This document shows positions 17,031-26,089 of a stretch of 64,000 bases of DNA, piece by piece; position 1 is the stretch's first letter, and every line of letters starts with the position of its first letter. Source of the stretch: Desulfofustis limnaeus (GTDB lineage: Bacteria > Desulfobacterota > Desulfobulbia > Desulfobulbales > Desulfocapsaceae); contig NZ_AP025516.1 of assembly GCF_023169885.1 (NCBI RefSeq), positions 558,001-622,000 on the forward strand. Direction: 5' to 3'. The notes beneath the pieces are model-generated. The model did not search any database. It saw nothing but the letters and a program-made list of their open reading frames with translations, and was not told the DNA's origin. A program made the translations under genes and the position numbers.

Positions 17031-18053
17031 ATGCCAAAAAAACGCAAAACGAACGGCCTGCAAGTCTGCGAGCAGTCCTATAAAAAAACGGCCAAGAACC
17101 GACTTCAAGAATTTTGGGCTGTTTTTGCCAAAGACGATACCGTTCTCGTCGTGATCAACGCCGACCCGGATGCCCTGGCCTGCGCTATGGCCATCAAACG
17201 GTTGCTGCGCTATCGGATCAAGAGCCTCACGGTTGCCCATCCCAACGAGATCAGCCGTCTCAACAACGTGGAGATGGTGGAGCGGCTCCGTATCCCGCTG
17301 GAACGGTTGGGCAACGTCAAGGTTTCTGAATTCTCCAAAAAAGTCCTGGTGGATTCACAACCCAACCATCTGCCGGTCTTTGAGAAGATCAAGTTTGATG
17401 TGATCATCGATCATCATCCGGTCACTCAGCAATGGGATGCGGCTTACGTGGACATTCGCCCCGATTACGGAGCCGCCTCGTCGATGCTGGTGGAGTATCT
17501 GCGGGCCGCCAACATGAAGCCGTCCACGGCCTTGGCCACGGCGCTGTTCTACGGCATCAAGGTGGACACCCAGGACTTCGAGAAGGAGGCTCGACTGGCG
17601 GACGGTATCTCCTTTCGCTACCTCTTCGACCTGGCCAATCGCAACCTGGTGCGTAAGTTCGAGCTCACCGACCTGCGCCGCAGCGAACTGAAGTATTTCA
17701 GCACCGCCCTCAACGAACTGCAGTATTCCAAGGGCAAGCTCTATGCCCATATCGGCAAGGTCCGCAGCCCCGACATCCTGGTGATCATTGCCGATTTCCT
17801 CAACCACGTATCGGATATCGATTGGGTTTTGGTATCCGGCATCCACAACGACAAGTTGGTGGTGATCTTCCGCTGCGACGGCTACCGCAAAAGTGCCGGC
17901 AAATTGGCGGCCCAGGTGTTCGGCCAGATCGGATCGGCCGGCGGCCACAAAGGGGCGGCACGGGCGGAAATTCCATTGAAAGCGCTGGCGATGACCGAGT
18001 ATGATATCAATACCCAGACGCTGAAGCGCTTGACCATGCGCCACTTGAAATAG
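17031..18053 (+). CDS. DHH/DHHA1-family phosphoesterase (NrnA-like)
   Basis: 340-residue DHH-superfamily hydrolase, probably a nanoRNA or cyclic-dinucleotide phosphodiesterase. Visible: NADPDALACAMA (metal-binding Asp45/Asp47), the DHHP motif (127-130) and the C-terminal DHHA1 substrate loop GSAGGHKGAARAE. Spacing and length fit bifunctional oligoribonuclease/PAP-phosphatase NrnA-like proteins, though a c-di-AMP role is also possible. The first ~30 residues are basic and not part of the core domain. Confidence 0.85.
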   Translation: MPKKRKTNGLQVCEQSYKKTAKNRLQEFWAVFAKDDTVLVVINADPDALACAMAIKRLLRYRIKSLTVAHPNEISRLNNVEMVERLRIPLERLGNVKVSEFSKKVLVDSQPNHLPVFEKIKFDVIIDHHPVTQQWDAAYVDIRPDYGAASSMLVEYLRAANMKPSTALATALFYGIKVDTQDFEKEARLADGISFRYLFDLANRNLVRKFELTDLRRSELKYFSTALNELQYSKGKLYAHIGKVRSPDILVIIADFLNHVSDIDWVLVSGIHNDKLVVIFRCDGYRKSAGKLAAQVFGQIGSAGGHKGAARAEIPLKALAMTEYDINTQTLKRLTMRHLK

Positions 18054-18077
18054 CGGCATTCCGGCAGCGAGATCCTT

Positions 18078-18120
18078 CCGGAGAACAGGCTCGAGCGTGG
18101 CGAAACGGCCGGTTCTCCGG
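18078..18120. other. Stem-loop between DHH and glgC genes
   Basis: Perfect 9-base inverted repeat CCGGAGAAC / GTTCTCCGG (18078-18086 and 18112-18120) with a 25-base loop. It lies 24 bp after the DHH stop and 30 bp before the first pyrophosphorylase gene. There is no T run, so it is not a standard intrinsic terminator. Confidence 0.45.
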
Positions 18121-18149
18121 CTTGAACCAGAGTTGAGCGGGGTGTCGTG

Positions 18150-19403
18150 ATGCTGAGACCCACAACCTTGGCGATGATCCTGGCCGGGGGCCGGGCCGAC
18201 GAGTTGAACGTCCTCACCTATTATCGGCCGAAGTCGGCGGTCCCGTTCGGTGGATTTGTGCGGGTGATCGACTTTGCTCTCTCCAACCTGATGAATTCGG
18301 GGATTGAGAACATCGCGATCCTCAGTCAGTACCGTAGTTATTCCCTGATCAACCATATCGGCACCGGCGCCGCCTGGGATATGATCGGTCGGTATCGCGG
18401 CATCTCCATCCTGCCGCCGTTTATCGATTCCCAGCAGAATGACTGGTATCGCGGCTCTGCCGATGCCGTCTTCAAAAACCTCGATTTTATCCGTTATCAT
18501 GCCCCGGAAGAGATCCTGATCCTCTCCGGTGACCATATCTACCAGATGGATTATCAGGATGTGATTGATTACCATCACAAAAAGCAGGCCGATCTAACCG
18601 TTGTGTGCAAGAAAGTGGCCCGGCAGCGAGCTTCCCGGTTCGGCATGGCCGCTATCGATGATGAGGACGGACAGCGCGGTGGCCGGGTAATCAACTATCA
18701 GGAGAAGACCGAGCGGCCGGAAGGAGAATGGTCGTCGCTGACGGTGCTCTGCTTCCGGCCCGAGACCCTCTATCAGGCTCTTGCGGAAAACCAGGCGGAC
18801 ACCTCCTTCGAGTTCGGCCGGGATATCATCCCCCGCCTGATGAGCCAGGGCAAGCGCATCTATGGTTATAAGTTTCACGGCTATTGGGGGTACACCCGGA
18901 CCATCACCGAGTACTGGCAAGCCAACATGGACCTGCTCGGCGACGATCCGCAGATCGACCTGGAGCAGTGGGGCGTACGCACCAATCTTGATCACCGCAA
19001 CCTGCGCGGTCATCAGCCGGCCCTCTTCGGCGCCCAGGCGAAGATCAGCAACAGCTTGGTTTACAACGGCTGCTTGATCGACGGGACGGTACGCAATTCC
19101 ATCGTCTTCCCCGGGGTTTCCATCGGTCCCGGTGCCGTGGTTGAAGATTCCGTGATTTTTTTCAACAACAGCATCGGCCGGGAGTGTAGGATCCGCAAGA
19201 CTATTTCCGACGTCAATACCTCCTTCGATGCCGGTGTTCGGATCGGCCAGGAGCCGGAAGGGTCGGGCGAGCAGATCAGCGTCGTCGGCTGGAACAATCA
19301 GGTTCCTCCGGGGACGTCCATCGGTCCGGGCGCGACAATCTCGCCCAGTCTGGACGCCACCAAGTGGCCCGCACATGTCGAGGCAGGGAGGGTGCTCTCA
19401 TGA
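18150..19403 (+). CDS. ADP-glucose pyrophosphorylase-like subunit with altered catalytic loop
   Basis: 417-residue nucleotidyltransferase of the GlgC family with a C-terminal left-handed beta-helix. It keeps SGDHIYQMDY and the effector/substrate Lys of RPKSAVPFGG (Lys28), but the loop normally GGxGxRL is GGRADEL (13-19), lacking the conserved Arg. This suggests a regulatory or weakly active subunit. ATG 18150 was preferred to GTG 18147. Its stop overlaps the start of a canonical paralogue (ATGA), strongly suggesting a hetero-oligomer reminiscent of GlgC/GlgD or plant large/small subunits. Confidence 0.85.
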   Translation: MLRPTTLAMILAGGRADELNVLTYYRPKSAVPFGGFVRVIDFALSNLMNSGIENIAILSQYRSYSLINHIGTGAAWDMIGRYRGISILPPFIDSQQNDWYRGSADAVFKNLDFIRYHAPEEILILSGDHIYQMDYQDVIDYHHKKQADLTVVCKKVARQRASRFGMAAIDDEDGQRGGRVINYQEKTERPEGEWSSLTVLCFRPETLYQALAENQADTSFEFGRDIIPRLMSQGKRIYGYKFHGYWGYTRTITEYWQANMDLLGDDPQIDLEQWGVRTNLDHRNLRGHQPALFGAQAKISNSLVYNGCLIDGTVRNSIVFPGVSIGPGAVVEDSVIFFNNSIGRECRIRKTISDVNTSFDAGVRIGQEPEGSGEQISVVGWNNQVPPGTSIGPGATISPSLDATKWPAHVEAGRVLS

Positions 19404-20668
19404 GAAGAAAAGCCAGTGAAGCCCTCGTCCTGCTGCTTGCCGGCGGCGTCGGTAGCCGGCTCAACCTGCTGGTGGAGACCCGGGCCAAGCCGGCGGTCAC
19501 TTTCGGCGGGCTCTACCGAATCATCGACTTCAGTCTGAGCAACGTCATGAATTCCGGTCTCAACCGGGTCGGCGTACTCACCCAATACAAACCGCTGTCG
19601 CTGATGGGCCATATCGGCACCGGCGACGCTTGGGACTTCACCGGTCGCAGCCGTTTCGTCAAGATCCTGCCGCCACGTACCGGCATGAAAGACTCCGACT
19701 GGTATCAAGGTACCGCCGACGCCATCCGGCGCAATATCGATTTCATCGAATCAAATCCTACCGATGAGGTGCTTATCCTCTCCGGCGACCATATCTATCA
19801 TATGGATTTTGCAGCGATGATCGAATATCACCGGTCCAAAAAGGCCGATGTCACGGTTGGCATGATGGTGGTGCCGAAGAGCCAAATCCATCAGTTCGGT
19901 GCCGGTATCACCAACCAGGACAACCGTATCGTCGATTGGGAGGAGAAACCGGCGGTGCCGCGCACCAACCTCGCCTCCATGGGCATCTATGTGTTCGATC
20001 AGAAATATCTGCTCAAAACCCTGGCCAGAGACAAAAACGAAATTGATTTCGGCATGCACATCCTGCCCTGGGCCATCGACAACGATAGCGTTTTTGCCTA
20101 TCCGTTCTACGGTTACTGGCGCGACGTGGGAACCATCCAGGCTTACTGGGAAGCGAATATGGATCTGCTCAAGCCGGAGAGTGGCATCTCCCCCGAGGCG
20201 TGGCAGATCTGCACCAACGTCGAAGCGGAAGGGCGCGGTGCCGACCGTCCGGCCACACGTTATCTGGACGGAGCCGATGTCCGTAACTCGCTTGTTTCGG
20301 CCGGCTGTGTCATCAATGGCCAGGTGATCAATTCAGTGCTGTCGCCGGGAGTGGTGGTGGAAAGAGGGGCCGTGGTGAAGGATTCGATCATCTTTCGTGA
20401 TTGCCGGATAGAAGAAAACGCCACGCTCGATCTGATCATTTCCGACAAGCTGACCTGTTTCGGAGCCGGCTGTAAGGTCGGCATCGGCACTCATCACGAC
20501 ATTGCCAACCGCCTCTACCCGAAACACCTCTACACCGGTATAAGTCTTGTTGGAGAGTTTGCCCGAATTCCAGAACGCATGAGAATCGGTCGCAACTGCA
20601 TTGTCCGCTGCAACGCCACACCGGATCTTTTTACCGCGCCGGTCCTGCAGGATGGGGAGTCGATTTGA
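19400..20668 (+). CDS. glgC: ADP-glucose pyrophosphorylase, canonical subunit
   Basis: Makes ADP-glucose from glucose 1-phosphate and ATP for glycogen synthesis. 422 residues with an intact LLAGGVGSRLNLLVETRAKPAV loop (written in two parts: GGVGSRL at 15-21 and RAKPAV at 28-33), RIIDFSLSNVMNSG and SGDHIYHMDF. The C-terminal part is a beta-helix. ATG 19400 overlaps the upstream paralogue's stop and has GGGAGGG about 8 bases upstream. No glycogen synthase or branching enzyme is nearby. Confidence 0.92.
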   Translation: MRRKASEALVLLLAGGVGSRLNLLVETRAKPAVTFGGLYRIIDFSLSNVMNSGLNRVGVLTQYKPLSLMGHIGTGDAWDFTGRSRFVKILPPRTGMKDSDWYQGTADAIRRNIDFIESNPTDEVLILSGDHIYHMDFAAMIEYHRSKKADVTVGMMVVPKSQIHQFGAGITNQDNRIVDWEEKPAVPRTNLASMGIYVFDQKYLLKTLARDKNEIDFGMHILPWAIDNDSVFAYPFYGYWRDVGTIQAYWEANMDLLKPESGISPEAWQICTNVEAEGRGADRPATRYLDGADVRNSLVSAGCVINGQVINSVLSPGVVVERGAVVKDSIIFRDCRIEENATLDLIISDKLTCFGAGCKVGIGTHHDIANRLYPKHLYTGISLVGEFARIPERMRIGRNCIVRCNATPDLFTAPVLQDGESI

Positions 20669-20814
20669 GGCGGTTCGGTTCGGTCGGTGGCGGCTGCGGC
20701 GAAGGTTTCAGGACCGGAAGCAGGACAGTTGAGAGCATTGCGGCAGACGAACTGCCGAAGAACACGGTTCAGCCTCAGTAATTCTCGCCTGGATGTGGCA
20801 TACGTCTGAACATA

Positions 20815-21450
20815 TCACATGTCAAGAGCGATTGCCCTGGTGTTGGCGATGTGGGTTTTCAAGGCGTGTACCGCCCCATTAAGGTCCTTTTTCCTGATGT
20901 TGTCCAAAATCTGTTCATGTTCCGCACAGGCCTTTTCCAGACGTCCGGCCTGTTGTGCCGACGGGATATACAGCAACCTGACAAAATTATAGATGCTGTC
21001 AAACGTTCGGGAGACCATCTTTCGTTCGCAGAGTTCAACGATATGCTTGTGAAAGAGGATGTCGCTCTCGATAAATTGCCTGTAATTATCGCTCGCTAAG
21101 ACTTTTTCATTGAGTTTTTGGAACTTGTCGACCGGGAATAGAGCAAAATTTTCTCCCGAATTTTCCAAGGCATAGGTTTCGATGAGGAGCCGCAGGTCGT
21201 AAACTGCTTCAATGTCGGAACGCTCCAGGGTAACGACCCGATAACTGCTTCTGGGGCTTGACTGTATAAGGCCTTCCTGCTCCAGCTTATTGAGAGCCTC
21301 TCTGATTGGGGTAATACTCAACTCGATGGTTCTGGCCATCTCGTCGATGATGATTCTGTCACCTTGAAGGAGTCTGCCTGAGAATATCATACCCTTGATT
21401 TCTTCGTAGGCAATGTCTCTCAGGCTCTGATGTTTTCTTCTCGCTGTCAT
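20815..21450 (-). CDS. GntR-family transcriptional regulator (FCD subfamily)
   Basis: 211 residues: an N-terminal winged helix-turn-helix (about 10-75, with IIIDEMARTIELSITPIREAL) and a C-terminal all-helical FCD ligand-binding domain (about 80-205). Divergent placement next to the ureide operon makes it the likely regulator of those genes, probably responding to a ureide or glyoxylate-type effector; that is inference. The IS630 element now lies between this gene and the operon, so the control region is split. Confidence 0.88.
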   Translation of the reverse strand: MTARRKHQSLRDIAYEEIKGMIFSGRLLQGDRIIIDEMARTIELSITPIREALNKLEQEGLIQSSPRSSYRVVTLERSDIEAVYDLRLLIETYALENSGENFALFPVDKFQKLNEKVLASDNYRQFIESDILFHKHIVELCERKMVSRTFDSIYNFVRLLYIPSAQQAGRLEKACAEHEQILDNIRKKDLNGAVHALKTHIANTRAIALDM

Positions 21451-21534
21451 AACCGAAATGGGATTTGTTAAGGTTGGTGGATATCGGGGCGGTTATCACG
21501 GTCGTTTACAAGCTATTAGTTCGTTCGCAAAATA

Positions 21535-22746
21535 ACGTTACGCTTAAGCGGTGGCAATTTCTTCCATTTTATACCGCCACCGGAAGACCACGGGGTCCTT
21601 GTTGATTTCCTCGATCCCCTGGTAAATACGCCCCACGAGTTCTTGCTTTGAATCAACGCGGATATGGCGGAGAAAGGATCGGGCAATCTTGCTGAAAAAC
21701 GATTCGATCAGGTTGAGCCAGGAGCCATGTTTCGGTGTGAAAACAAAATGAAACCGGTTCGGTCGTGACTGAAGATATCGTTGCGTTTCTTTTGACACAT
21801 GAGCAGAATGGTTATCCAAAACAATCCTGATTACCCAGTCTTCCGGGTACCTGCCATCAATCAGATCAAGAAACTCAACAAACTCGCGACTCCGATGGCG
21901 GTCTTTGACCAGTGCATGAACCCTGCCGGTATGGAGATCAATACCGCCGAGCAAGGAGACGGTGCCCAAGCGTTTGTATTCATAATCACGGCCGATGGTC
22001 GAGTGCTTTCCCGGCACCGGTCGGAGTTGGGCAGCAATATTTTTGATGGCTTGAATGCCCGGTTTCTCGTCGTATGACACGGTGGTTGATTCCCGATTCT
22101 GGGTACTGTCAGGAGACTGATTGATCATTTCCACGTCCTTGTAGACACAGAGGACGTCGATCATTTTCTCCTCAAACTGAGGGTCCCGCTGCTCCAGATA
22201 ATAGCTGATTTTATGTGGGCGAATGTCTCCTTCGGTCAGAATATCATGAACCTTGCTCCTGCTCACTTTTTTCAAGCAGTGGTGCCCGCTCCGGTCGGCA
22301 TGAGTCCTGATATGCGTGACGAGACTGCTGTAGGTCCAGGTTTCGGCGGCATAGCCACATTCGGTCGGTCGCTGGCAAGCCAAAGAAATAACCCAGCTCT
22401 TCGCAGCGTCATCGATGACACGACTTCTGCCGGAACGCTTCATATCGTCAAGCGAGGCCATCGGCCCAAAGGCCAATGCTTTATCGATGGTTCGATACAC
22501 CAGCGGGCGGGTGGTGCCCAACGTCTTGGTAATTGCCGTAATGGTGGTTCCGCTGGCATACATCAGAAGTATCGTGGCTCGCTGAACACGGCTTGCCGGC
22601 TCGGTCCGGCTCCGGCTGATTTTGTCGAGTTCTTGCCGGTCGCTGTCGGCAAGAACCAAATCCGGCTTCTGGTTGCGCATTGCACTCCTCCTTGGTTGAT
22701 TATAGCCCAAGAAGGAATGTAACACGATGACAAACAAATGTAACGT
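21535..22746 (-). mobile_element. IS630-family insertion sequence with TA target duplication
   Basis: 1212 bp with one transposase gene. Short terminal inverted repeats ACGTTAC (21535-21541) and its complement GTAACGT (22740-22746), flanked on both sides by TA (21533-21534 and 22747-22748). TA duplication is the hallmark of the IS630/Tc1 group. The inner inverted-repeat match is poor beyond about 7 bases. The element separates the GntR regulator from the allantoin operon. Confidence 0.82.
21544..22680 (-). CDS. IS630-family transposase
   Basis: 378 residues with an N-terminal helix-turn-helix (TITAITKTLGTTRPLVYRTI) and a C-terminal DDE domain: GGIDLHTG, VLDNHSAHVS and PKHGSWLNLIESFFSKIAR provide the Asp, Asp and Glu. 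I chose ATG 22680 (MRNQKPDLVL) rather than the longer frame to 22737, which would begin inside the terminal region. The frame is intact. Confidence 0.93.
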   Translation of the reverse strand: MRNQKPDLVLADSDRQELDKISRSRTEPASRVQRATILLMYASGTTITAITKTLGTTRPLVYRTIDKALAFGPMASLDDMKRSGRSRVIDDAAKSWVISLACQRPTECGYAAETWTYSSLVTHIRTHADRSGHHCLKKVSRSKVHDILTEGDIRPHKISYYLEQRDPQFEEKMIDVLCVYKDVEMINQSPDSTQNRESTTVSYDEKPGIQAIKNIAAQLRPVPGKHSTIGRDYEYKRLGTVSLLGGIDLHTGRVHALVKDRHRSREFVEFLDLIDGRYPEDWVIRIVLDNHSAHVSKETQRYLQSRPNRFHFVFTPKHGSWLNLIESFFSKIARSFLRHIRVDSKQELVGRIYQGIEEINKDPVVFRWRYKMEEIATA

Positions 22747-23180
22747 TATATAGAGAACTTTATACTATATAGCAATCTTTCCGAAGATTAAAGCAGTCTT
22801 TTTGGGCCAGCCCAGGACGGCCGTCAATTGGATCTCCTGTCGTGTCGTCTGGCCATGCCGTTACCGCCGCTTATTCGGCCATGTGACTCATCTCTTTTTA
22901 GTATCCCGATACACACCGGTTTGTCCGTTGGACGTGTCCCTCGGTCTCGCGCGTGATCGTCTTTGTCCTATAAAATATAAAAATATTATAATCTTATAAC
23001 AGATACTGAACAGCCTTTCATCTTGTTTCAATATTTTTCTTGACTTCGCTAAAATCATATATCATATAATATATATCATGCATGAAAGATGGCAAGTGCT
23101 TTTGTTGTCGTCTTGCCGCTGCGTGATCAGGCCAAGAGAAGCGAGTTCCTGAAGGCATCAAGTGAGCAGGGAGGACTACC
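22747..23180. promoter_or_regulatory. AT-rich control region upstream of the ureide operon
   Basis: About 430 bp without a gene, much richer in A and T than its surroundings. A candidate sigma-70 promoter is TTGACT (23040-23045) with TATAAT (23065-23070); the 19-base spacer is long, so an overlapping -10 two bases earlier is possible. The stretch 23055-23080 is a run of near-repeated ATATC/ATATATC units that could be a regulator site. The AT-rich character suggests this is the original GntR-controlled region. Confidence 0.5.
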
Positions 23181-24548
23181 ATGTATGATTTGCTGATCAG
23201 AGGGGGAACGGTTGTTTTTCCGGAACAGGTCAAAACGGCAGATATTGCCGTTTCTGCGGGAAAGATCGCGGGGATTATGCTTGATTCCCGTCACGTTGAG
23301 GCGCGAAAGATCATCGATGCCAGAGGAACGTTGGTTTTTCCTGGGGCGATTGATAGTCATGCCCATCTCAACGATCCAGGCTTTACCTGGCGCGAAGATT
23401 ATGCGCACGGGACAGCCGCTGCCGCCCGGGGTGGGGTGACAACGATAGTTGATATGCCCATGCAGAATGAACCGGCGCTTACCGATAAGGCAATTTTCAC
23501 AAAGAAGCACCAGGTCGTCTCTGCCAACGCCTACGTAGACTATTGTTTCTGGGGCGGTCTGGTCGAGACCAGTTTTCAGAGCCTTCGGGAGCTTGATGAA
23601 TGCGGCGTTACGGCCTTCAAGTCATTTATTGGTCCGGTTTCTCCGGATTATTCAAGCCTCTCGATGGGACAGGTAAAAGAAGCCCTCGAGATCCTGCGAC
23701 ACGTCGATGCACGGGCGGGATTCCATTGTGAAGATTACTCGATCATCAAATGGGAAGAAAAGCGTGCCGCAGCCGAAGGTCGCAGGGCACGGCAAGACTT
23801 CCTCTCATCCCGTCCGGTCATAGCAGAGCTTATCGCCACAAAAAATATTCTTGATCTGGCTAAGCTCACCGGCGCGAAAGTTCACATCTGTCATGTCAGC
23901 CATCCCGATGTGGCTGAGGTGATTCGGCAAGCAAAACGAGACGGTGTCGATGTCACCGGCGAAACGTGTCCCCATTATCTCGTTTTTTCCGAACAAGATC
24001 TGCTGGAAAAGGGGTCTTTTTTCAAGTGTGCCCCGCCGCTGAGAACAGCTGAGGATCGAGACAGGATGTGGGAATACATCCTCGACGGAACGTTCTCTTG
24101 TGTGGGATCGGACCATTCACCCTGTGCACCTGAAGAAAAAGATGAAGAGAAGCATGGAATTTTCGGAGCGTGGGGTGGATTGAGCGGTATCCAGAGTCTC
24201 TTTCAAGTGATGTTTGATCAGAGTGTTCATAAAAAAGGCCTTTCCCCTTCCGTGGTGGCCAGGTGTTTGGCTGAAGGTCCGGCCAAGGCGTTCGGAATCT
24301 ACGGAAAAAAAGGCGCGATCGCACTTGGCTTCGATGCCGACCTGGTGCTTGTCGATCCCGATCGTCAGTGGCTGATCACCGAGGACTCCCTCGAGTATCT
24401 CAACAAAATATCGGCCTTTTGCGGTGTCACAGGGAAAGGGCTGCCGGTTTGTACGGTGCTCAGGGGACAGGTGGTGTTCAACGATGACACGGTATGCGGT
24501 GAAAAAGGGTATGGAAAACTGATTTGCAAAAACGGCAAGGGAGAGTAG
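23181..24548 (+). CDS. allB: Allantoinase
   Basis: Hydrolyses allantoin to allantoate. Amidohydrolase superfamily, 455 residues: metal ligands in DSHAHLNDPG (His60, His62), the lysine to be carboxylated in FKSFIG (Lys147), HICHVSHP, and the Asp in CVGSDHSPC. The dihydroorotase/hydantoinase branch has the same fold; the assignment to allantoinase rests on DMPMQNEPALT-type sequence and on the adjoining allC and allE. It is the first gene of the operon; the permease follows after 2 bp. Confidence 0.88.
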   Translation: MYDLLIRGGTVVFPEQVKTADIAVSAGKIAGIMLDSRHVEARKIIDARGTLVFPGAIDSHAHLNDPGFTWREDYAHGTAAAARGGVTTIVDMPMQNEPALTDKAIFTKKHQVVSANAYVDYCFWGGLVETSFQSLRELDECGVTAFKSFIGPVSPDYSSLSMGQVKEALEILRHVDARAGFHCEDYSIIKWEEKRAAAEGRRARQDFLSSRPVIAELIATKNILDLAKLTGAKVHICHVSHPDVAEVIRQAKRDGVDVTGETCPHYLVFSEQDLLEKGSFFKCAPPLRTAEDRDRMWEYILDGTFSCVGSDHSPCAPEEKDEEKHGIFGAWGGLSGIQSLFQVMFDQSVHKKGLSPSVVARCLAEGPAKAFGIYGKKGAIALGFDADLVLVDPDRQWLITEDSLEYLNKISAFCGVTGKGLPVCTVLRGQVVFNDDTVCGEKGYGKLICKNGKGE

Positions 24549-24550
24549 CC

Positions 24551-25972
24551 ATGGCAAATGCAACGGTAGGTCTTGTCCGCAACGAGGTGCACGGATCGCA
24601 AAGAATGCAAAATGGAGAAGGTATGGCGGCAGATCAGCCCATGCCGGTGATCGATGGTATCCACGACAACCTCAAGCCCACCAGGGACAGGATCATGGAC
24701 AACTGGTCCTACCTCTTCGCCTGGCTGGGAGGGTGTGTCTCGATCGGAACCTTTTCGATGGGGGCGAGTCTCATCGGCGTCCTGAACTTGACTCAGGCGG
24801 TGGTGGCCATGGCGATAGGTTGTTCGGTTATTGCGCTCGGCCTGGTGATTAATGGTAGAGCCGGTCACAAGTATGGGATCCCGTTTACGATTCAGGCGCG
24901 TACCTCCTATGGTATTTATGGAACAAAGTTGTCGGGTGCCATCAGGGCAGTTCCTGCAGTAGTCTGGTTCGGCTTTCAAAGCTGGATAGGCGCCGGGGCT
25001 ATCAACGAGGTCCTAAGAACGTTTAGCGGATTCGATAATATCGTCGTTTGTTTCATTTCATTTCAATTGTTGCAGATTCTACTCTCCCTCAATGGCTTCA
25101 AGGGCATCAAATGGCTGGAGAATATCGGCTCTGTTTTTATCATTTTCGCCTTGATGTACATGTTTTATTCGGTCCTGAATAAATATGGCGCAGAGGTGGC
25201 CGCTTCCGTGACCAATATTGAAGGTACGTGGGGTCTGGAGTTCTGGGGAGGAACCACCGCTTTTCTTGGGATTTACTCGACCATGATGCTGAACGCCTCG
25301 GATTATTCCCGAGAGTTGAAGCGAGAAACAAAGTCCCTCATGCAGGGAACTCTCTATTGGTGCGGGATCCTTCCGGCAACCTTGTTCATGGGGCTCATCG
25401 GCCTCATGGTGTCGAGCGGTACCGGAAGTGCTGATCCCATAGCCGTTTTTTCCTCAGCGGTCGACAATAAATTCTTGCTGGTCATCACCCTGCTTTTTAT
25501 CGCTTTCGCCCAGGTCACCACAAATGTGCTCAACAACGTGGTACCCCCCGTCTATGTGCTCATGGATGCTTTCAAGATGAAATACCGGACCGCTGTCATC
25601 GCGGTCGGTCTTCTGGCATTCGGCACCTTCCCCTGGGAACTGGTCCGGCCTGAGTCGGCTGTCGGACTCTCCCTGTTTGTTCAGACGTATTCGGCATTTC
25701 TCGGTCCGATATTTGCGGTCATGGTGGTCGATTATTATTTCGTCAGGAAGCGGACGCTCGACGTTCAAGCTATTTACGATGTCGATGGGCCATATAAGGG
25801 TGTCAACCTTGCCGGCTTGATCGCCACGGCTGTCGGAGTCGTTGTCGCGATAATCTTCGTCAAGGTCTCCTGGTACGCCAGTCTCCTGCCGGCCGGCCTG
25901 ACCTATTATCTGCTTATGAAAGTTCCTGCAATCGCAAAGGATTTTCGCAAGGGAACCGTTTTCGAGAAGTAG
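24551..25972 (+). CDS. NCS1-family permease, probable allantoin importer
   Basis: 473 residues with about 12 membrane helices, of the nucleobase-cation-symport-1 family (PucI/Fur-type). Typical motifs: DNWSYLFAWLGGCVSIGTF, GIPFTIQARTSYGIYG, and NASDYSRELK. ATG 24551 has GGGAGAG just upstream and lies 2 bp after the allantoinase stop. Substrate is inferred from context as allantoin. The first 25-30 residues are a soluble leader. Confidence 0.85.
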   Translation: MANATVGLVRNEVHGSQRMQNGEGMAADQPMPVIDGIHDNLKPTRDRIMDNWSYLFAWLGGCVSIGTFSMGASLIGVLNLTQAVVAMAIGCSVIALGLVINGRAGHKYGIPFTIQARTSYGIYGTKLSGAIRAVPAVVWFGFQSWIGAGAINEVLRTFSGFDNIVVCFISFQLLQILLSLNGFKGIKWLENIGSVFIIFALMYMFYSVLNKYGAEVAASVTNIEGTWGLEFWGGTTAFLGIYSTMMLNASDYSRELKRETKSLMQGTLYWCGILPATLFMGLIGLMVSSGTGSADPIAVFSSAVDNKFLLVITLLFIAFAQVTTNVLNNVVPPVYVLMDAFKMKYRTAVIAVGLLAFGTFPWELVRPESAVGLSLFVQTYSAFLGPIFAVMVVDYYFVRKRTLDVQAIYDVDGPYKGVNLAGLIATAVGVVVAIIFVKVSWYASLLPAGLTYYLLMKVPAIAKDFRKGTVFEK

Positions 25973-25988
25973 TTATGTCCGGTGAGTA

Positions 25989-26024
25989 GGGATGCGAGAG
26001 AGACCACCGATTCTCTTGCATCCC
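25989..26024. other. Long stem-loop inside the ureide operon
   Basis: A 13-base stem with one mismatch, GGGATGCGAGAGA (25989-26001) and TCTCTTGCATCCC (26012-26024), with a 10-base loop. It lies 17 bp after the permease stop and 66 bp before allC. No T run follows, so it is more likely a message-stabilising or processing element than a terminator. Confidence 0.55.
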
Positions 26025-26089
26025 ATAAAGCGCTGCCGACGATGCAAGTCGAGCCGTCCTAACAATCGAGAGCGATCGGGAGTGACGTC

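Noticed and set aside
22213-22722. Open frame opposite the IS630 transposase
   Set aside because: Shadow frame; the transposase on the other strand carries the DDE motifs.
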